Source: Sphaerisporangium siamense
GTDB taxonomy: Bacteria; Actinomycetota; Actinomycetes; Streptosporangiales; Streptosporangiaceae
DNA length: 64,000 bases
Direction: 5' to 3'
Assembly (NCBI RefSeq): GCF_014205275.1
Contig: NZ_JACHND010000001.1
Location: 4,836,001 to 4,900,000 of the forward strand
The translations under genes were made by a program, and so were the position numbers. The notes below the pieces were generated by a model. That model was not told the DNA's origin. It did not search any database and saw only the letters and a program-made list of their open reading frames with translations. Shown here one piece after another: positions 37,070-46,330 of this stretch. The first letter of the stretch is position 1; each line of letters begins with the position of its first letter.

Positions 37070-38329
37070 TCACAGGCGCTCGACGTTCGGGCCCCTGCAT
37101 CGGTTGCGCGCGTCGAACACGAAATCCGACGCCCGCCGCACCAGGTCGTAGTCGAAGCGGTCATGGTCGGTGAGGATCACCACGAGGTCCGCCTGCGCCA
37201 GCTCCCACGCCGTGGCCTCGACCAGCACGAGCCCGCCCTCCAGCGGGTGGGCGCCCACGTGCGGGTCGGCCACCCGCACCTCCGCGCCCAGCTTGAGCAG
37301 CGCCTTGACCACCTCGATCGCCGGAGACTCGCGGATGTCCCCGGTGTTCTTCTTGTAGGCGAGGCCGAGGGCCAGCACCCGGCTGCCGAGCACCGGCTTG
37401 CCGCGCCGGTTCAGCGCCAGCGCCAGCCGGTGCACCACGTAGTCCGGCATGTGGTCGTTGATGTCGTTGGCCAGCTCCACGAACCGGAAGTTGTGCCCGA
37501 GGCTGTGCTTGACCTTCCACGACAGATACGAGGGGTCGATCGGCAGGCAGTGCCCGCCCACGCCCGGCCCCGGCGTGAACCGCATGTAGCCGAAGGGCTT
37601 GGTGGAGGCGGCGTCGATGGCCTCCCACACGTCGATGCCGAGCTGCCCCGCGAAGATCGACAGCTCGTTCACCAGTGCCACGTTGACGTGCCTGAACGTG
37701 TTCTCCAGCAGCTTGCACAGCTCGGCCACCCGCGTGGAGGACACCGGGACGGCCTGCTCCACGATGCGCTCGTAGAACGCCCGCACCTTGCGCAGCGACT
37801 CCGCGTCCACCCCCGAGACCACCTTCGGCGTGTTCTCCAGGCGCCAGCGCGCGTTGCCCGGGTCGATGCGCTCGGGACTGTAGCCGAGCGAGAAGTCCTC
37901 CGGCGTGCGCAGCTCCGAGCCCTCCTCCAGCACGGCCCGCAGGTGCTCCTCGGTCGTGCCCGGATAGGTCGTCGACTCCAGCACCACCGTCGCGCCCGGC
38001 CGCACGTACGGCGCGATCGAGCGCCCGGACTCGGTGATGTGCCGCAGGTCCGGGACCCCCTCGCGCAGCGGCGTCGGCACCGTGATCACGCAGACGTCGA
38101 ACCCCTCGGCGTCGGCGTAGTCGGTGGAGGGCAGGTAGCGGCCCGACCGGCGCGCCTCCGCCAGCACGTCGTCCCCGACGTCCTCGATATAGGACTCCGC
38201 GGCGTCGAGCCGCTTGACACGCCAGGCGTCGACGTCGATCCCCACGACGTCGAACCCGGCCTCCACCGCCCGCATGGCCAGCGGCAGGCCGACGTAGCCC
38301 TGCCCGACCACCACCAGTTTGTCGCCCAC
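37070..38329 (-). CDS. UDP-N-acetylglucosamine 6-dehydrogenase (WbpA-like)
   Basis: 419 residues from GTG 38329, seven bases after GGGGGG; a longer frame reaches 38401. UDP-sugar dehydrogenase family: VVGQGYVGLPLA (NAD loop), ESYIEDVGDDVL, VPTPL, LESTTYPGTTEEHLRAVL, VSSTRVAELCKLLENTFRHVN, and GVGGHCLPIDP with the catalytic Cys. The ESYIED and STTYPGTTEE patterns are those of WbpA-type enzymes that oxidise UDP-GlcNAc to UDP-GlcNAcA. The C-terminal Rossmann part has LGLAYKKNTGDIRESPA. With an epimerase from the locus it could give UDP-GalNAcA. Confidence 0.88.
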   Translation of the reverse strand: MGDKLVVVGQGYVGLPLAMRAVEAGFDVVGIDVDAWRVKRLDAAESYIEDVGDDVLAEARRSGRYLPSTDYADAEGFDVCVITVPTPLREGVPDLRHITESGRSIAPYVRPGATVVLESTTYPGTTEEHLRAVLEEGSELRTPEDFSLGYSPERIDPGNARWRLENTPKVVSGVDAESLRKVRAFYERIVEQAVPVSSTRVAELCKLLENTFRHVNVALVNELSIFAGQLGIDVWEAIDAASTKPFGYMRFTPGPGVGGHCLPIDPSYLSWKVKHSLGHNFRFVELANDINDHMPDYVVHRLALALNRRGKPVLGSRVLALGLAYKKNTGDIRESPAIEVVKALLKLGAEVRVADPHVGAHPLEGGLVLVEATAWELAQADLVVILTDHDRFDYDLVRRASDFVFDARNRCRGPNVERL

Positions 38330-38447
38330 GTCACGACCCCCCGTCGCTCCCCACCACGTCGAAGCCGACTGTAGGCCGCCCGGACGCGCCGCGACGATCA
38401 TTCCGCCACCGGCGCGCGTGTCGTCCTGGGGGTGGTAACGCCGCAGG

Positions 38448-39197
38448 TCAGCGGCCGAGGAGCGCCGACGCCCGCGCGACCAGCCCCGGGGGGACGTACC
38501 TGGCCACCGCCGCGATCGCCTTGTACCGCGGGTCCGGCACGCTGATCCGCACGCCGCGCGCCAGGTCGCGCATGGCGGCGTCCACCACCTTGCCGGCCTG
38601 CAGCCACAGGAAGTCCGGAATGCCGGAGGTGTCGATGGACGCCCGCTCGTGGAACTCGGTCCGCACGAAACCCGGGCACAGCGCCATGACGTGCACCCGC
38701 GGCTCGGGCACCCGGGCCGCCAGGCCCGCGCTGAAGTTCACCACCCACGCCTTGGACGCGCTGTAGGTGCCGTCGGCGAGGAACGCGGCCACCGACGCCA
38801 CGTTGATCACGCCGCCGCGTCCCCGCACCCGCATGCCCGGCAGCGCGGCGAGCGTGAGCCGCAGCACCGCCTCGCAGTGCACGCGCAGCATCGTCACCTC
38901 ATCCGCCACCGGGACGTCCAGGGCGTCGCCCGGGTGACCGAACCCCGCGTTGTTCACCAGCAGGTCGACGCCCTCGGCCAGGCGGTCCTCCACCGCCGCG
39001 ACGCCCTTCTCCGTGGCCAGGTCGGCGGGCAGCACCTCCACCCGCACCCCGTACCTGCGGTGCAGCGTGCCGGCCGTCGCGTCGAGGCGCCGCTCGTCGC
39101 GGGCCACCAGCACCAGCGAGAATCCGTCAGCGGCCAGCCTGCGGGCGAAGGCGGCGCCGAGCCCGGCGGTCGCTCCCGTGATGAGTGCGGTAGGCAT
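38448..39197 (-). CDS. Short-chain dehydrogenase/reductase
   Basis: 249 residues, classical SDR size. TGATAGLGAAFA (NADP loop), LLVNNAGFG, the catalytic Ser in NVASVAAF and YSASK. ARDERRL after the second strand suggests NADP(H). The C-terminal region after RTEFHE is of the YqjQ/DltE-like subgroup. It lies just outside the glycan locus, in the same direction as the WbpA-like gene but 119 bases away. Substrate unknown. Confidence 0.88.
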   Translation of the reverse strand: MPTALITGATAGLGAAFARRLAADGFSLVLVARDERRLDATAGTLHRRYGVRVEVLPADLATEKGVAAVEDRLAEGVDLLVNNAGFGHPGDALDVPVADEVTMLRVHCEAVLRLTLAALPGMRVRGRGGVINVASVAAFLADGTYSASKAWVVNFSAGLAARVPEPRVHVMALCPGFVRTEFHERASIDTSGIPDFLWLQAGKVVDAAMRDLARGVRISVPDPRYKAIAAVARYVPPGLVARASALLGR

Positions 39198-39365
39198 GCC
39201 GGAAGACTAGCCCGTCCCACCCGCCCCCCGTTCCCGGCGCACGCCCTCAGACGATCACCGAACGGTCACACCGCATCGCTCCCCGCCGGGCCCGTGGCCG
39301 GGACGCCCGGCCCCAGGTTCTTCCCTGGGACGGCCGTCCCGGCCCTCGATGCGACGTGGCCGTTC

Positions 39366-40358
39366 TCAGATGGTCTCGTCCTCGGTGGAGCGGTGGGGCA
39401 CCCTCTCGGGCGGGACCACGCCCATGCGGCCCGCCTCGAAGTCCTGGAACGCCTGCACGATCTCGTCGCGCGTGTTCATCACGAACGGCCCGTAGCGGGC
39501 GACCGGCTCGCGGATCGGCAGGCCGCCGAGCACCAGGATCTCCCACCCCGCGGCGGACGCCGACGGCTGCGTCTCCGCGGCCCGCACGGTCAGGGCCTCG
39601 CCGCGCGCCCCGAACACCGCGAGCCGTCCCTCGTCCAGCGGGACCTGGTTCTGCCCCGCCGTGCCACGGCCGCTGAGCACGTACACCAGCGCGTTGAAGT
39701 CCGTGGGCCAGGGCAGGTCGAGGCGCGCGCCGGGGGCGACGGTGGCGTGCAGGTAGTTGATCGGCGTGTACGTGACGCCCGGACCGTCGTACCCGGCCAC
39801 CGATCCGGCGATCACCCGGACCAGCGACGAGCCGTCCGCGCTGGAGAGCAGCTTCACGTCGTTCCGGCTGATGTCCTGGTAGCGCGGCGCCACCCACTTC
39901 TGCGCCCGCGGCAGGTTCACCCAGAGCTGCACGCCGTGGAACAGCCCGCCCGCGGCGACCAGCTCCGGCGGAGGCTGCTCGATGTGCTGCAACCCGCTCG
40001 CGGCGGTCATCCACTGCGTGTCACCGTCCGAGATCAGGCCGCCCCCGCCCGTGGTGTCCCGGTGCTGGAAGGCGCCGTCGATGATGTAGGTCACGGTCTC
40101 GAAACCGCGGTGCGGATGCCACGGCGTGCCCTTGGCCTCGCCCGGCGCGTACTCCACCGCGCCCATGTGGTCGAGGAGCAGGAACGGGTCGGCCAGCGAC
40201 AGGTCCACGGTGGGGAAGGGACGGCGTACCGCGAACCCCTCGCCCTCCAGGTGGCGCTCGGCGGTGATGACCCGGCTCACCGGCCGCCACGCCGTGGTGG
40301 CCTCGGGCAGGCGCGGAAGCCGCGGCAGGGTCAGGGTGTCAGCGGTAACGGCCGGCAT
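39366..40358 (-). CDS. Pirin-family metal-binding protein
   Basis: 330 residues, ATG 40358 after AAGGAGGGG. Bicupin pirin: the N-terminal cupin has the metal ligands in HPHRGFETVTYIIDGAFQHRD and SGLQHIEQPP. The C-terminal cupin has NYLHATVAPGARL and FNALVYVLSGRG. Bacterial pirins bind iron and some have quercetin 2,3-dioxygenase activity; others modulate enzymes by direct binding. The gene is monocistronic. A perfect inverted repeat of MarR type lies 88 bases upstream of the start, suggesting induction by redox or phenolic compounds. Confidence 0.9.
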   Translation of the reverse strand: MPAVTADTLTLPRLPRLPEATTAWRPVSRVITAERHLEGEGFAVRRPFPTVDLSLADPFLLLDHMGAVEYAPGEAKGTPWHPHRGFETVTYIIDGAFQHRDTTGGGGLISDGDTQWMTAASGLQHIEQPPPELVAAGGLFHGVQLWVNLPRAQKWVAPRYQDISRNDVKLLSSADGSSLVRVIAGSVAGYDGPGVTYTPINYLHATVAPGARLDLPWPTDFNALVYVLSGRGTAGQNQVPLDEGRLAVFGARGEALTVRAAETQPSASAAGWEILVLGGLPIREPVARYGPFVMNTRDEIVQAFQDFEAGRMGVVPPERVPHRSTEDETI

Positions 40359-40446
40359 GGCCCCTCCTTCTCGTCACGGCGCCCGTCCGGCAAGGCCCAG
40401 CCTCCCGATCCCGCGCCGCAGCACATCAGATAGTCCGCACAACAGC

Positions 40447-40462
40447 AGTTGACATTTCAACT
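40447..40462. promoter_or_regulatory. Inverted repeat, possible MarR-type operator
   Basis: AGTTGACATTTCAACT is two perfect 6-bp arms around CATT. TTGA-N-TCAA palindromes of about 16 bases are typical for MarR-family regulators. It lies in an AT-richer patch upstream of the pirin gene. No MarR gene is in the window. Confidence 0.5.
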
Positions 40463-41248
40463 ATTCCATCATGCCTCGAACCGTCACTCAGCCCAACCTC
40501 CTCCTGGGTCCGTCTGCATCAGCGGGCGGCGTCGTCCTGGGCGTTTGAGCTTCGGCGGATGAGCGTGGTCTCTCGCAAGCTGGCGCGACTGGGGTCCTCT
40601 GCGGGTGAGGATGCCAACAAGAAAACCCTGTCCGCCCGGCTTGCATCCGACTCGGCTCCATCTTGGCCGCCCGCCTGTCGTCTCCGCCTGTCGGGTTGTG
40701 CTGTCGGGTTGTGCTGTCGAGTCGGCCGGTCGGGTCCCGCTGCGGGCCTGGTCTTCCTGTCGGTCCGTGGTGATCCCTCATGGCGCCAAGGCATCCGAGT
40801 GGAAGTCCGCCTTCCGAGACGGCTACACCATCAAGAACGACGAAACCGCCCCCATGGGCAGGAGGGTGGTCGCCGACATCGCTCCACCCGGACTGCCCAG
40901 CACATCCCGGGCCGGCCGGTCTATGTAACAAGTCGAGTGGACTTTCCGCCAAGATTTGGTCAAGATCCCTCCGCTCGTCACGGTAGAGGGCTGCCAGAAA
41001 AGGGGACAACCATCCTGTTATCCCGCAATAGAAGCAACCCTCGTGCCCCTCCCCGTTCGCGCCGCACCCCTCGACAACACCCGTCCCCGCCGCTTCCCGA
41101 TCGGTGCCGCGCTCCTGCGACCGGTCGTGGCACCCGCCGCCGTGCCGGATGTCGCCGCTGCCCGGGGTCCGGCGGTCGGCGGATGGGCGTGGTCCTTCGC
41201 GGTCGAGCGGCCACCCGGCCGGCCCGGTCCGCCTGTCCGAGGAGAGAC
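40463..41248. other. Gap with short repeats, no intact gene
   Basis: 786 bp between the operator and the AAA+ gene. It contains direct repeats of CTGTCGGGTTGTG near 40687-40712 and a coding-like patch (40767-40928, listed separately). Other frames are open but Arg/Pro-rich and look like shadows. It may be decayed DNA. Confidence 0.4.
40767..40928 (+). pseudogene. Coding-like patch, possible gene remnant
   Basis: A 53-codon frame starting at GTG 40767 encodes HGAKASEWKSAFRDGYTIK and then APMGRRVVADIAPP. Third positions are mostly G/C and the peptide looks natural, unlike the surrounding frames. Upstream in the same frame the sequence turns repetitive and Arg-rich. It may be the 3' end of a decayed gene or a very small real gene. 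I do not recognise the family. Confidence 0.25.
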
Positions 41249-44200
41249 ATGTCGTCCATTCCTCCCGAAGGCAGCCCCTTCGGCCGTTCACCGCGCCCAT
41301 CCTTCCTCCCCGCCGGCGCGACCCCACCCGGCGGCGCCACGTCGCCCATCACGGACGGCCAACCGGGGCGCGAAGATCCAGGGCGAGAAGGCGGCAGCGG
41401 GACACAGACGCACGCCCACGACTGGTTCTTCGGCACCGGCGGTGCCGACGGTCCGCACAGTGAGGCCGGGGGAGAGCGCCCCGGGGCGGTCGAACACGGC
41501 CACAACGCAGCCGATCTCGGACACGGCGGCGCCGCACATGCCAACGGCGAGCCAGGAGCAGAGGGCGACGGGTCAGACGCACACCGCCGTAACGGTCGTC
41601 GCCGTAGTTCGTCCGACCTGGGGTACGGCGGGGCCGAGGGTACGTACGGTCGGGCAGGGGGGCCGGGTGGCGGGACAGGTGGGCGCCGTCACGACCAACC
41701 CCATGGACCGGCCGACGGTGGCAACGGTCGTGACGGCGGTTCCCGTGGTCGGTGGGACGGTTCCCGGGGTCGTGGGGAGGCCGCTTATGGGGACCTGACT
41801 CATGAAGGTGCGGAGTCACTGGGGTACGGGCGTCCAGGTCCGCGTGTTCCGCTCGGGCGTGGTCCGACATCGGGACGTGGGTGGAATCAGGAAAGGGCGG
41901 AGACGGCCGCGTCCTCTGAGGTGGACGCTGTAGGGCAGGCACCGACGCCGATCAGGACATTCGCGGGCATCTGGGACCAGGGCAAAATCCTCCTAGTGCT
42001 CGTGGTCGCTTTTCTCGTCATGGCCTTGCGGCACGTGGTCGTCCTTGAAGGAACGGCCGGCTTCGGTGAGGCGCTTGGCGCGGTCGCGAGCGGCTACGTG
42101 GGCCCGGTCGTCCTCGTACTGATCGTCATCGAGACTCTGCGGCAGGTTCACATCCTGACCGCTGAACGCTCGGCCACTTACCGGCGTCGGCGGGACGCGA
42201 GGCTGGCCCGTCTCGACCGTTGGGCGCACACAAGCCTTGACGACCGCAGCCGTCACCTCCTCGCCACGACCGCCAAGTCACTGTTCTGGCTGGTAGTGGC
42301 CGCGCTCATCCTCGCCGAGATCGTCGGCGCCCCGCCGCTCAACGCCCTGCTCCGCGCGCCTGATCTGCTGGGCGAACTCATCGCCTACGCGCCGCAGCTC
42401 GCCCTCGGTGTCCTCTTCGTCGGGATCATCGCCGGCGCGCTCCTCTGGCGCTTCCTCCGCGCCGGGATCGACACCTGCCTCCCAGGGGAGATCGCGACCC
42501 GGCTCTCCGACATCTGGGGACAGGACCACATCGTCGATCGGCTCAGGGACCACGTCGTTCTGCTCCGAGACCCCACGCCGTTCGAGGCGAGGGGCGGCCA
42601 CGTGTCCAGGGGACTGCTCCTGTCGGGCCCGCCCGGCACCGGCAAAACCCTCATGGCCGAGTCCCTCGCCGGCGAGTCCGCCAAGCCGTACGTCCATGTG
42701 CGCCCCGACGCCTTCACTGGTCCACTCCCAGCACTTCGCGCCCTGAAAATGAAGACCCTGTTCCGGAGACTCCGCAGACTCGCTCTCCGTCATAACGGCG
42801 TGATCGTCCACTTCCCCAACGCAGAGACCTGGTCAAGCCCCCCACGTTCCCCCCACCCCACACCGCATGGAAACGCTCGCCTGAGCAGCCGTACCCCTCC
42901 GTCGGACGCGATGCCCACCAACGGCACCACCGCCCCGACCCGCGCCATGACGGAAAACGGCTCGGCATCCCCGGAAAGATGGCTGGAGAACGGCCCATTT
43001 CCCCCCAGCAAGCCAATCCTCGACGCCCCCCTGGCGCCGCCGAACGCACCTTCCCCCGCCAGTGGCACAGCAGCATCCGTCAGTGCCGCGACACCTCGAA
43101 ACGCGCACGCCGGAGTTCTGCCGGCCAGTGACGATCACCTGTCGGCGACCGGCCGCCCACCCGCCCTGATGAGCCTGCTGGCAGAACTGTCAGGACTTAC
43201 GAGACCACACGGTTTCTTCAACGTCCACGTACGGCGATTGCTCGGCATGCGGCCCTTACCGCCCCCCAAGCACCGAATCCTCGTCGTGTTGTCCAGTGAC
43301 AGTCCCAAATCGCTCGACGATTCGCTGGTACGTCCAGGCCTCATCGACCGCGTCTACGAAGTCGCCTTCCCATCTAAGGCCGGACGTCTCCGCATCTATC
43401 AGGCGCACTTCGCGCAGGTCCGCCACCAGCTCACGCCGGACCAACTCGACACCCTCGCGGCGACCACTCCAGGTTTCACCGGCCCCGCGATCAGAACTCT
43501 GGTCAACGAGTCACTGATCACCGCCCTCCGAGCCGAACGCGAGCACATCACCTGGCCCGACATCATGACCGCCCACCGACTAACCCTGTCCAACGCCACC
43601 AAAGCCCCCCAACCCCTCACACCCACCCAAAGCGAACCCGGACCTGCCGCCGTGAACGGAGCGCCCACGAGAACCGGCACCCGGAGCGGAACCGGTCCTG
43701 GGATGGGAATTGGGATACGACCGGAAGCCGAGACCGCGCCCCGGAACGGAATGCCGAACGGAACCGGAATCGACACTGGGACATGGACGGGAACCGAGGC
43801 TGGATCCGGGGTCGGTGACACGAACGGGACTGCGCCTTTGAGCGGGAGGCGAGCTCGATACGGCTATGGGGCTGCTCCTGGCCGGAGACGGTTTATCGGT
43901 CCGGTAGGGATGGTGGTGGCCGCCGTCATTGGGCTTGTCGTGTTCGTGTTGATTGGGGTGGCGCTCTTCGGTGGAGATCAGATTTCTGCCGATGGGGGCG
44001 GGAGTACGGGGCTGTCCCTGCGCGCGGTGGCGGCCATGCTCGCCGGCTTGGTGGTGCTGGGCGCCGGTGCTGTGGTCGCTGTCATGGCCGTCCGTGCTCA
44101 GCAGGCGGCACGTGCCAGAGCCGAGGAGAACCGGGCACGGGCCGTCGAACGCACGCAGCTCCTCGCCGCGGCCCTGGACCCCGAAACCGCAATGCGCCTC

Positions 44201-44281
44201 CTCGGCTACCCCTCTGAGCAGCCCGCTTCCCCCACCCCGCTGCACACCACCACCGGCCAGCCCCTCGACTTCAAAGTTTGA
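41249..44281 (+). CDS. Membrane AAA+ ATPase, FtsH-like but degenerate
   Basis: 1010 residues, ATG 41249 after GGAG. Order: a Gly/Arg/Asp-rich disordered region (1-235), four membrane helices (about 245-400), an AAA+ module (about 425-765), a Thr/Gly/Asn-rich linker, two more membrane helices (about 883-908, 925-948), and a cytoplasmic tail. Walker A GPPGTGKT (near 459-466) and the RPGLIDR arginine-finger region match FtsH. However the Walker B position reads VIVHFPNAE instead of hydrophobics followed by Asp-Glu. About 110 Pro/Ser/Ala-rich residues are inserted right after it, before LMSLLAELSGL. No HExxH protease motif. Function unknown; ATP hydrolysis may be impaired. Confidence 0.75.
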   Translation: MSSIPPEGSPFGRSPRPSFLPAGATPPGGATSPITDGQPGREDPGREGGSGTQTHAHDWFFGTGGADGPHSEAGGERPGAVEHGHNAADLGHGGAAHANGEPGAEGDGSDAHRRNGRRRSSSDLGYGGAEGTYGRAGGPGGGTGGRRHDQPHGPADGGNGRDGGSRGRWDGSRGRGEAAYGDLTHEGAESLGYGRPGPRVPLGRGPTSGRGWNQERAETAASSEVDAVGQAPTPIRTFAGIWDQGKILLVLVVAFLVMALRHVVVLEGTAGFGEALGAVASGYVGPVVLVLIVIETLRQVHILTAERSATYRRRRDARLARLDRWAHTSLDDRSRHLLATTAKSLFWLVVAALILAEIVGAPPLNALLRAPDLLGELIAYAPQLALGVLFVGIIAGALLWRFLRAGIDTCLPGEIATRLSDIWGQDHIVDRLRDHVVLLRDPTPFEARGGHVSRGLLLSGPPGTGKTLMAESLAGESAKPYVHVRPDAFTGPLPALRALKMKTLFRRLRRLALRHNGVIVHFPNAETWSSPPRSPHPTPHGNARLSSRTPPSDAMPTNGTTAPTRAMTENGSASPERWLENGPFPPSKPILDAPLAPPNAPSPASGTAASVSAATPRNAHAGVLPASDDHLSATGRPPALMSLLAELSGLTRPHGFFNVHVRRLLGMRPLPPPKHRILVVLSSDSPKSLDDSLVRPGLIDRVYEVAFPSKAGRLRIYQAHFAQVRHQLTPDQLDTLAATTPGFTGPAIRTLVNESLITALRAEREHITWPDIMTAHRLTLSNATKAPQPLTPTQSEPGPAAVNGAPTRTGTRSGTGPGMGIGIRPEAETAPRNGMPNGTGIDTGTWTGTEAGSGVGDTNGTAPLSGRRARYGYGAAPGRRRFIGPVGMVVAAVIGLVVFVLIGVALFGGDQISADGGGSTGLSLRAVAAMLAGLVVLGAGAVVAVMAVRAQQAARARAEENRARAVERTQLLAAALDPETAMRLLGYPSEQPASPTPLHTTTGQPLDFKV

Positions 44282-45812
44282 AGTCGAGGTCGGGGATTAT
44301 CTCGGCGACGTCCATCTGAGCCTTTTGTAGGCGGCCGGAGTAGTCCCAGTTGAGGGACTGCCAGCGGGTGAACTGGTCCAGTACCCATTGTCCGGACTGG
44401 CGGCTGCCGTTGCCGGACTTGCCGTTTCCGCCGAACGGGAGGTGGGCCTCGGCGCCGGACGTGGAGTTGTTGACGCTCACCATCCCGGCGCCGATGCCCG
44501 AGCGGAACCGGAAGGCCGCCCGCGGATCGGTGGTGTAGATGGAGGAGGACAGGCCGTACCCGGGCCGGTTGGCGAGTTCGACCGCCTCGTCCAGGCTGTC
44601 GAACGACGCGACGCCGACGATCGGCCCGAAGGTCTCCTCCAGGAACAGCCGGTCGTGGGGACGGACGCCGTCGACCACCACCGGGTGGTAGTAGAGCCCG
44701 TCCGCGCCGTCGAAGTCCCCGCGAGGGTTGCCCGCGGTGATACGGCCGGTGGGACCGGTGACGACCGCGTGGTGCGGCTCGATCCAGCCGAGGTACTGCT
44801 CGAAGCGCTCGGCGAACCGCTGGTCGAGCATCGGACCGTAGAGGACCTCCCCGGCGGGGTCGCCGACGCTCGCCCCGGCCACGGCCCGCGCGTACCTGCC
44901 GACGAACTCGTTGTGCACGGACTCGTGCACCAGGACCGTGCCGAGGGAGGTGCACCGCTGCCCGGCCGTGCCGAACCCCGAGAACAGTGCTCCCTCGACG
45001 GCGAGGTCGAGGTCGGCGTCCGGCATGATCACCATGGGGTTCTTGCCGCCCAGCTCCAGGCACGGCGACTGGAGGTGACGCCCGCACAGCTCGCCGATCT
45101 GGCGTCCGACCGCGGTGGAGCCGGTGAAGCCGACCTTCTGGACGGTGCCCTCGCCGAGGGCGGCGTCCAGCCCCGCGAACGTCGTGGGGCCGTCGGCGAA
45201 GACGATGTTCAGCACCCCGTCGGGCAGCCCGGCCGCGGCGAAGAGGCGGTAGAGCGCGTGGGCCGAGGCGGCGGCGTACTCCGCGGGCTTCCACACCACG
45301 GCGTTGCCGCACAGCAGGGCCGGGACGAGATACCAGCTCGGCACGGCCACGGGGAAGTTGCCCGCGGTGATGACGGCGGCGACGCCCACGGGCACGCGGA
45401 AGGTGAACAGGCTCTTGTCGGGCATCTCTGACGGCACGGTCTGGCCGTAGAGGCGCCGGCCTTCGCCGAGGAAGAAGTCGCAGGTGTCGACGATCTCTCT
45501 GACCTCGCCGAGCGCCTCGGCGTACGGCTTGCCGATCTCGGCGGTGACGAGCCGGGCCAGGGTTTCGGTATTGGCCTCGACCAGCCGCCCGATCGAGGCG
45601 ATCACCCGGCCGCGCACGGGCGCGGGGACCGCCGCCCACTCGCGCTGCGCGGCCGACGCCACGCCGCAGGCCCAGGCGAACGTCGCCTCGCCCGCGAGCC
45701 GGACGCCGGCCACGACCTCGGACGTCCTCGCCGGGTTGATCGACTCGTAGGTCGTGCCGCTGGCGTCGTCGGCAGGCTTGCCGCCGATGACGGAGCTGAT
45801 CTGGCGGGTCAC
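44271..45812 (-). CDS. NAD(P)-dependent aldehyde dehydrogenase
   Basis: 513 residues from GTG 45812 with GAGGAGG upstream. ALDH superfamily with complete catalysis: [11 protein letters not shown] (oxyanion Asn), [26 protein letters not shown], the general base Glu in LELGGKNP, and the nucleophile Cys in [24 protein letters not shown] lies in the C-terminal part. It oxidises an aldehyde to an acid in the cytoplasm. Sequence pattern is broad; a semialdehyde dehydrogenase (ALDH7-like) is likely but substrate is not fixed. The 3' end overlaps the convergent AAA+ gene by 11 bases. Confidence 0.92.
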   Translation of the reverse strand: MTRQISSVIGGKPADDASGTTYESINPARTSEVVAGVRLAGEATFAWACGVASAAQREWAAVPAPVRGRVIASIGRLVEANTETLARLVTAEIGKPYAEALGEVREIVDTCDFFLGEGRRLYGQTVPSEMPDKSLFTFRVPVGVAAVITAGNFPVAVPSWYLVPALLCGNAVVWKPAEYAAASAHALYRLFAAAGLPDGVLNIVFADGPTTFAGLDAALGEGTVQKVGFTGSTAVGRQIGELCGRHLQSPCLELGGKNPMVIMPDADLDLAVEGALFSGFGTAGQRCTSLGTVLVHESVHNEFVGRYARAVAGASVGDPAGEVLYGPMLDQRFAERFEQYLGWIEPHHAVVTGPTGRITAGNPRGDFDGADGLYYHPVVVDGVRPHDRLFLEETFGPIVGVASFDSLDEAVELANRPGYGLSSSIYTTDPRAAFRFRSGIGAGMVSVNNSTSGAEAHLPFGGNGKSGNGSRQSGQWVLDQFTRWQSLNWDYSGRLQKAQMDVAEIIPDLDFKL

Positions 45813-46330
45813 CGTTGACCTCCTCGCATGGGCGCTTGCCTGTCATTCTTCCGCCTGCGACGGCTTCCCCCAACACACCGTCCGGCGATTGTGGACAACT
45901 TCCCGTCGTCCACAGCAACCGGTCCGGATGATCACCGGCGGACGGCTCCGCGACCGAGACGGTCGCCGTCCTGGACCCCGGAAAACGGTGGCATAAGTGA
46001 CCGGCCTGCGGGGTGTGGTGGGAAATATGCGGCTCAATCTACATTTCCCGGCCAGGGGGGCAATCAGCAGCCGACGACAGGATTGTCCGTCGTTTTTTGT
46101 CCTTCCATTGCCGCGCTCGAAGCACTCCTGATCGCGTGCCGGGTACGCAGGAGATCGATTGTCGCCCGTCTCGTCTAACGGCCCACATCGCGGTGCCGCC
46201 GGTTCGACTGACCCTGACGCCCGAACCGGACGAGATAGGCCTGTCAATCGTCCATTTTCCGTGATTCGTCGTGTGCGGCGAATCCGATGAGACGTGCCCG
46301 AATTCGCCGCACACGGAGCAGGAGGACCCA
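45813..46330. other. Divergent intergenic region with an inverted repeat at its right end
   Basis: 518 bp between the aldehyde dehydrogenase and TNT toxin genes. It is less GC-rich than the genes from about 46020 to 46270, fitting promoters. Its right end holds a perfect inverted repeat (separate entry). I see no gene. Confidence 0.45.
46271..46314. repeat. Perfect 13-bp inverted repeat in TNT toxin leader
   Basis: GTGTGCGGCGAAT at 46271-46283 pairs exactly with ATTCGCCGCACAC at 46302-46314, loop 18 bases; one further C-G pair flanks it (46270/46315). The AGGAGG ribosome binding site begins seven bases downstream. It may be an operator, or an mRNA hairpin that limits translation of a toxic product. 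Confidence 0.7.

Noticed and set aside
37070-38329. UDP-ManNAc dehydrogenase (WecC) identity
   Set aside because: The ESYIED and STTYPGTTEE patterns fit WbpA-type UDP-GlcNAc dehydrogenases better, and no UDP-GlcNAc 2-epimerase gene is nearby.
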